This document shows, one piece after another, positions 5,704 to 6,107 of a stretch of DNA of 6,107 nucleotides. Made by a program: the position numbers and the translations under genes. How positions within the stretch are numbered: position 1 is the stretch's first letter; each line of letters begins with the position of its first letter. The notes beneath the pieces were generated by a model, which was given only the letters and a program-made list of their open reading frames with translations, was not told where the DNA came from and ran no database searches. Source of the DNA: DAOTXK01 sp034430555 (GTDB taxonomy: Bacteria; Chloroflexota; Anaerolineae; Aggregatilineales; Ch27); contig DAOUEM010000221.1 in NCBI GenBank assembly GCA_034430555.1, positions 1-6,107 on the forward strand, written 5' to 3'.

Positions 5704-6107
5704 TCAGGATCGACTCAATTGTTGAAACGCCAGCGCAGCCGCGCCGATGATCGCCACATCATCACCCAGGGCAGCTGGAACAATCGGGGTATTGTCAATA
5801 TAGGCTGGATCGAGGACATGGGCGCGTGCCGCCTCGCGGATTGGATCAAACAGCAGGTCTCCCAGCGTGCTCACCCCACCCCCAATCACAAATATCGTGG
5901 GGTTAAAGAGGTGCATCATGCTGGCAATGGCGTAACCCACCAGGCGACCGGCGCGCAGCACCGTCTCCAGGGCGAGCGGGTCCCCGTCCTGGGCTGCCGT
6001 GCCCACCGTCCGGCCAGACACAGCGTCCAGGTTACCATCCACCATCTCCGCGATCAGCGATTCGGCGCCTTCACGGATACGGCGTACCGCATAGCGGGCC
6101 AGCGCCG
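5704..6107 (-). CDS. ROK-family protein (sugar kinase/glucokinase type), C-terminal part
   Basis: The frame runs off the right edge, so the N-terminus is missing; the 133 visible residues are the C-terminal lobe. The visible pattern is typical of ROK proteins: ALARYAV near the edge, a GDPLALETVLRAGR helix (41-54), then FNPTIFVIGGGVS (67-79), LFDPIREAA (85-93), and the closing IVPAALGDDVAIIGAAALAF (108-127). The family phosphorylates hexoses such as glucose, N-acetylglucosamine or N-acetylmannosamine with ATP, or acts as a sugar-responsive repressor. The ATP phosphate loop, the catalytic aspartate and the zinc site lie outside the window, so kinase versus regulator cannot be settled, though a GDD-containing C-terminus is common in kinases. 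It ends 69 bp before the aminotransferase start on the same strand, so the two may be co-transcribed. Confidence 0.85.
   Translation of the reverse strand, partial: ALARYAVRRIREGAESLIAEMVDGNLDAVSGRTVGTAAQDGDPLALETVLRAGRLVGYAIASMMHLFNPTIFVIGGGVSTLGDLLFDPIREAARAHVLDPAYIDNTPIVPAALGDDVAIIGAAALAFQQLSRS

Noticed and set aside
1..6107. CRISPR array, tRNA, rRNA, insertion sequence or phage attachment site
   Set aside because: No spaced direct-repeat array, cloverleaf-like segment, transposase or integrase frame, or terminal repeats were seen on either strand.

Overview
The window most likely comes from a Chloroflexota (Anaerolineae-like) genome. It is moderately GC-rich and has compact bacterial gene spacing. 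It combines a soluble GAF-PAS histidine kinase, a CpXC zinc-ribbon protein, an aminotransferase of the PGPKA type that resembles archaeal class III enzymes, and a ROK-family sugar kinase. The taxonomic call is an inference from gene content and protein style; no marker gene is present.

Layout. Positions 1-1161 (+) hold the C-terminal 386 residues of a penicillin-binding protein of the FtsI/PBP2 type, including its whole transpeptidase domain. It ends in an intrinsic terminator that overlaps its stop codon. It converges on a two-gene minus-strand unit: a 536-residue soluble sensor histidine kinase (2578-4188) and a 455-residue CpXC protein (1214-2581), joined by an ATGA stop/start overlap. A 117-bp intergenic region (4189-4305) holds three TTCTA repeats at exact 11-bp spacing, the terminator of the upstream gene, and a promoter for the kinase. 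Further right on the minus strand are a class III PLP-dependent aminotransferase (4306-5634) and the C-terminal 133 residues of a ROK-family protein (5704 to the window edge), 69 bp apart.

The most striking observation is that the penicillin-binding protein keeps the transpeptidase fold landmarks but has lost all three catalytic motifs. SxxK reads G-I-L-E, SxN reads A-C-P and KTG reads H-A-A. The visible protein contains only two lysines, neither in a catalytic context. The reading frame is intact, so it looks like a maintained pseudoenzyme, not a decaying gene.

The second point of interest is the tight coupling of a histidine kinase, with no response regulator visible, to a CpXC protein whose C-terminal part appears to be built of four degenerate helical repeats. 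The kinase promoter lies inside the preceding terminator and predicts an almost leaderless transcript.
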